A DNA stretch of 10,130 bases from Bacteroidota bacterium. GTDB lineage: Bacteria; Bacteroidota; Bacteroidia; J057. The notes beneath the pieces were generated by a model. That model saw nothing but the letters and a program-made list of their open reading frames with translations. It was not told the origin of the DNA and ran no database searches. A program made the translations under genes and the position numbers. Within the stretch, counting starts at the first letter, position 1; every line of letters begins with the position of its first letter. The DNA lies in NCBI GenBank assembly GCA_963169475.1, contig CAUJFT010000057.1:1-10130 (forward strand). The letters run 5' to 3'. Below, in pieces: positions 7,420 to 10,130 of the stretch.

Positions 7420-8466
7420 TTATTTTGAGTTCTCTTCTTTTTCTGATAATTTTTTTTCAAGAAACGCTACTCTTTTTAACAAAGAATCTAATTGACGAAA
7501 TACGGCTTCTGATTTTAATTGCTGACGATATTCCTGAACGGGCGCACCTCTCCAATTGGTATTTTCTTCCTTGATGTTTTTGGAGACCCCGGACTTTGCC
7601 CCTATCTTTACCCCGTCCGCAATCCGGATATGCCCAACGATTCCAACCTGTCCTCCCAACATACAATTTGAGCCAATAGCAGTGCTACCAGCAATTGCGG
7701 TTAAAGCGGCAATAACGGTATTTTTACCTATAGAAACATTATGGGCAATCTGAATCAGGTTATCTAACTTCACACCGTCCCCCACGATAGTGCTTCCTAA
7801 GGTCGCTTTGTCAATCGTTGTATTTGCTCCTACTTCTACCGCATTTCCCAATACTACATTTCCTGTTTGAGGGACTTTCATATAGCTCCCGTCCGGTTGA
7901 GGGGCGTGTCCAAAGCCATCACTGCCGATAACTGATCCGGCATGAAGAATGCAATTTTCTCCGATAATAGATTGTCCATAAATTGTAACGTTTGGGTATA
8001 TGACTGTATTTTTCCCTACTTTAACCCCATCTCCAATATAAGTTCCGGGATAAATTTTGGCCCCGTCTCCTATCTCGGCGTAGTAACCCACATAGCTAAA
8101 TGCTCCAATATAAACTTCCTTTCCAACCTTTGCATTTGGGGCAATAAAGGAAGGCTCTTCGATTCCGGATTTTTTCTGAATCTGCTCTTGTACCTTATTG
8201 AGAAGTATGGTAAAGGCGAGATAAGGGTCCTCTACCCGAATGAGGGTGGCAGACACTACTTCCGCAGGGATAAAGTCATGAGAAACAATTACTGCGGAGG
8301 CTTGGGTGGTATATAGGTATGATTCGTACTTTGGGTTTGCCAAAAAAGAAATGCTGCCCTCTTCGGCTTCCTCTATTTTAGCAATCATTGAAATTTGTTT
8401 CTCTCCGTTTCCTTCTACCTTTCCTCCCAATAACCCTGCAATCTGAAAAACACTGAATCTTAGCAT
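7420..8466 (-). CDS. lpxD: UDP-3-O-(3-hydroxyacyl)glucosamine N-acyltransferase
   Basis: LpxD adds the second 3-hydroxyacyl chain, from acyl-ACP, to UDP-3-O-acylglucosamine in lipid A synthesis, on the cytoplasmic side of the inner membrane. The 348-residue length is typical. Residues 1-100 form the uridine-binding domain, with the characteristic SISFLANPKYESYL segment (38-51). Residues about 105-300 are left-handed beta-helix hexapeptide repeats (IGDGVKVGKNTVI and similar). GSDGFGHAP lies at 181-189, and the catalytic histidine is His 242 in QIAHNVSIG. Residues about 320-348 form a charged C-terminal helix, where LpxD trimers have a helical bundle. The start is the ATG at 8466, matching the family's MLRFSV... 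beginning. The usual lpx partners (lpxC/fabZ, lpxA) are not beside it; downstream, 40 bases on, is the DRTGG protein. Confidence 0.97.
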   Translation of the reverse strand: MLRFSVFQIAGLLGGKVEGNGEKQISMIAKIEEAEEGSISFLANPKYESYLYTTQASAVIVSHDFIPAEVVSATLIRVEDPYLAFTILLNKVQEQIQKKSGIEEPSFIAPNAKVGKEVYIGAFSYVGYYAEIGDGAKIYPGTYIGDGVKVGKNTVIYPNVTIYGQSIIGENCILHAGSVIGSDGFGHAPQPDGSYMKVPQTGNVVLGNAVEVGANTTIDKATLGSTIVGDGVKLDNLIQIAHNVSIGKNTVIAALTAIAGSTAIGSNCMLGGQVGIVGHIRIADGVKIGAKSGVSKNIKEENTNWRGAPVQEYRQQLKSEAVFRQLDSLLKRVAFLEKKLSEKEENSK

Positions 8467-8503
8467 ATTGATTTTTTTTAGTTAAACGCCTGCTATGGAA
8501 AAA

Positions 8504-8533
8504 CAAAATTAAGAAAATTACCCGATAATCCAA
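8504..8533 (-). promoter_or_regulatory. predicted Bacteroidota-type promoter for lpxD
   Basis: On the minus strand TTG (8533-8531) is followed after 19 bases by TAATTTTG (8511-8504), a perfect -7 consensus. Transcription would start near 8497, giving a leader of about 30 bases before the lpxD ATG. Confidence 0.45.
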
Positions 8534-8597
8534 CAAGGATAAGGCACAAATACGCTACAAAGTTTAGAACGAAAAATTAACATTCTATTATTTACAA

Positions 8598-8631
8598 TCT
8601 GCAAAAATATTCAAAAAAATTATTATTTTTG
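8598..8631 (+). promoter_or_regulatory. predicted Bacteroidota-type promoter for the patatin gene
   Basis: TATTTTTG (8624-8631) is a perfect -7 consensus. TCTG (8598-8601), one mismatch from TTTG, lies 22 bases upstream. The predicted start near 8637 leaves a leader of about 26 bases. This promoter diverges from the one proposed for lpxD; the two -7 boxes are about 110 bases apart. Confidence 0.45.
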
Positions 8632-8662
8632 CAATCTAATCTTTTCATAGATCATCATCAAA

Positions 8663-9745
8663 ATGGAAGAAAAAACAAAAAAACCATATAGAATTTTGTC
8701 TATTGACGGAGGCGGGATTCGGGGAATTATACCGGGAATGTTGCTAAAAGAGATAGAAGAAATTACGGGCAAACCTATTTATGAGTTGTTTGACCTAATA
8801 GCAGGAACTTCTACGGGAGGGATTCTCTCTCTTGGTCTTATCTTACCTCTGAAAGACAAAAAGCCCTATTCCGCCAAGGAAATGCTTGAAATTTATGCTG
8901 ATAGAGGAGATGAAATTTTTTCAAAAAATTGGTCTCAACACTTTACTAATCCTGCCGGTTTATTTGATGGAAAGTATTCTCAATATGGGATTGAGAGGGT
9001 TTTAAAGGAATATTTTAATGAGATAAGGCTAAGCGAAGTTATGCCTAATAAGGCAGTACTTATCACTGCTTATGAGATAGAGAGAAGGAGACCTTGGTTT
9101 TTCAAAAGCCACAAAGCGAAAGAAGATCCGAAAAGAGATTGTTTTGCGTGGCAGGTAGCGCGTGCAACTTCTGCGGCACCTACTTATTTTGAGCCTTATA
9201 GACTTGATATAGAGGACAATGATTACCTCGCCTTAGTAGATGGGGGCGTTTTTGCTAATAACCCCACACTTTGTGCCTATGCAGAGGCTAAGGTATTGAT
9301 GGCTAAAAAACAGGCTCAGCAGACCTCAAAAATGGAGGATACCCAAGGGAGAGGAGCAGAAGACTTATTAGTAGAGGCAAGAGATGGAGATAATAAGGAT
9401 TTTTTGGTAGTTTCTATAGGTACAGGGGAGACAACACGATGTTATCCCTATGAGAAAGCGAAAGATTGGGGGGCAATTAGTTGGTTAAACCCCTTGATTA
9501 GTATCCTCATGCAAGGGGTAAGTGATAGCGTTGATTACCAAATGCGCCAACTACTCCCGGACTCCACAGATAACGAGTGCCATTATTATCGGTTTCAAAC
9601 GAAGGTCAGTGAAGAGTGTGAGGATTTGGATAATATTACAGAGAATAATATCCGTTATTTAAAACTTCATGGAGAAGAGCTTGTCAGGAGTAGCCTCGCA
9701 GACCTACAGAACTTATGCAATCAATTGACCCGGTATGCTGACTAA
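8663..9745 (+). CDS. patatin-like phospholipase, 360 aa
   Basis: Patatin-like proteins are lipid acyl hydrolases with a Ser-Asp dyad that release fatty acids from phospholipids or other acyl lipids. All hallmarks are present: the oxyanion-hole motif DGGGIRG (15-21), the nucleophile elbow GTSTG with Ser 50, and the DGG motif with the catalytic Asp 193 in LVDGGVFANNPT. ARATSAAPTYFEP (166-178) is also a typical conserved block. There is no signal peptide or membrane segment, so it is probably cytoplasmic. A hydrophilic stretch (about 212-243, rich in Gln, Glu, Asp, Lys) looks like a loop between the Asp 193 region and the VVSIGTGE strand. The nearest relatives I recall include plant patatins and bacterial acyl hydrolases. 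Some similar phospholipases are CBASS effectors, but no nucleotide cyclase gene is next to it here. It is transcribed alone, away from lpxD; substrate unknown. Confidence 0.94.
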   Translation: MEEKTKKPYRILSIDGGGIRGIIPGMLLKEIEEITGKPIYELFDLIAGTSTGGILSLGLILPLKDKKPYSAKEMLEIYADRGDEIFSKNWSQHFTNPAGLFDGKYSQYGIERVLKEYFNEIRLSEVMPNKAVLITAYEIERRRPWFFKSHKAKEDPKRDCFAWQVARATSAAPTYFEPYRLDIEDNDYLALVDGGVFANNPTLCAYAEAKVLMAKKQAQQTSKMEDTQGRGAEDLLVEARDGDNKDFLVVSIGTGETTRCYPYEKAKDWGAISWLNPLISILMQGVSDSVDYQMRQLLPDSTDNECHYYRFQTKVSEECEDLDNITENNIRYLKLHGEELVRSSLADLQNLCNQLTRYAD

Positions 9746-10130
9746 TTCCATCTTCCTTTGTCCGAAAAAATAAAGCCTCTGTTTTCATTCCAATTATTGT
9801 AACTTTTAATATAAATTACATTTTGGGAGGTTACCTAAAAAAAACAACTATGGTTGAACCAAGAGGAGGCTATCCAAAAGGGATATTTCTACGAAAAATG
9901 AATTTATGTTTATTATTTTAAATGACTCTTTATTGAGAATTTATTACAAAAACACTTCTTTTTAGAGCCGAAAACTAAACAAATTACCAATTTTCAAAAA
10001 TCGTTTTTACCTTTTTGGACAGCCTCATTGGTATATAACATACTCTCTATATTACCCGCTTATCAAAACGATTACCTTTTGTTGAGGCGTAACATATAGT
10101 TGTCGGGATATAAAGTAACTAGGCTATGTC
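9746..10130. other. AT-rich stretch without a convincing gene
   Basis: These 385 bases after the patatin gene hold no ORF with recognisable protein features. The longest plus-strand ATG frame I worked through is 23 codons (9850-9921). On the minus strand an open frame enters from the right edge and stops at 10072; its 18 visible codons could be the C-terminus of a convergent gene, but this is too short to call. No clear hairpin terminator follows the patatin stop. The one structured element is the inverted repeat pair at 9866-10026. Confidence 0.6.
9866..10026. repeat. 17-base inverted repeats, possible small transposable element (MITE-like) or IS remnant
   Basis: The left arm GAGGCTATCCAAAAGGG (9866-9882) matches the reverse complement of the right arm GAGGCTGTCCAAAAAGG (10010-10026) at 15 of 17 positions. 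The element spans 161 bases end to end. Just outside, ACCAA precedes the left arm by 3 bases and TTGGT follows the right arm by 1 base, so the symmetry extends with a small gap. The arm sequence is of the kind seen at insertion sequence ends, but I cannot assign a family. The interior is AT-rich with no transposase. I see no direct target duplication at the edges, so it could be old, or the repeat could be coincidental. Confidence 0.45.

Noticed and set aside
7380..7460. Upstream start for the DRTGG gene that would overlap lpxD
   Set aside because: The extra 27 residues are Lys/Asn-rich, contain no family homology, and include the predicted -7 box; the ATG at 7379 fits the family.
6853..8316. 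Plus-strand open frames of 65 to 124 codons opposite the DRTGG gene and lpxD
   Set aside because: The minus-strand genes are well supported by conserved motifs over the whole span; these frames are their antisense shadows.
8663..9745. Patatin gene as a CBASS (CapV-type) defence effector
   Set aside because: No CD-NTase, ubiquitin-like or other defence gene lies next to it in the visible sequence, and its motifs are general to patatins.
9850..9921. A 23-codon plus-strand ATG frame downstream of the patatin gene
   Set aside because: It is very short, has no ribosome site or recognisable content, and overlaps the left arm of the inverted repeat.

Overview
The window looks like ordinary chromosome from a member of the Bacteroidota. 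Three things point there. SecD and SecF are fused into one SecDF protein. The DNA is AT-rich, and starts lack clear Shine-Dalgarno sites and follow A/T-rich leaders. Several genes are preceded by boxes matching the Bacteroidota -7 element TAnnTTTG. The lipid A gene lpxD shows a Gram-negative outer membrane. I cannot name a genus.

Left part (1-3023, minus strand): a nearly complete secDF whose C-terminal end lies outside the window, preceded by a small orphan gene for a single-pass membrane protein. Middle (3265-4707, plus strand): two adjacent lipoprotein genes of unknown function, 21 bases apart. Both carry short helical modules that resemble the DUF4214-type pattern (Y..LLGREP...E...EY). 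They overlap tail to tail with truA.

Right of that, all on the minus strand: truA (tRNA pseudouridine synthase), recX (RecA regulator), a stand-alone BioD-like/DRTGG protein related to the N-terminal half of long phosphotransacetylases, and lpxD (lipid A acyltransferase). A divergent promoter region (8467-8662) separates lpxD from a plus-strand patatin-like phospholipase gene. The last 385 bases hold no convincing gene, but they contain a pair of 17-base inverted repeats 161 bases end to end that look like the ends of a small transposable element.

The genes are mostly conserved housekeeping functions: protein export, tRNA modification, recombination control and lipid A synthesis. I see no defence system, CRISPR array, RNA gene or large mobile element. 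The least explained parts are the lipoprotein pair, the stand-alone DRTGG protein, the orphan membrane protein and the inverted-repeat element. No case for a wholly new system can be made from the sequence alone.
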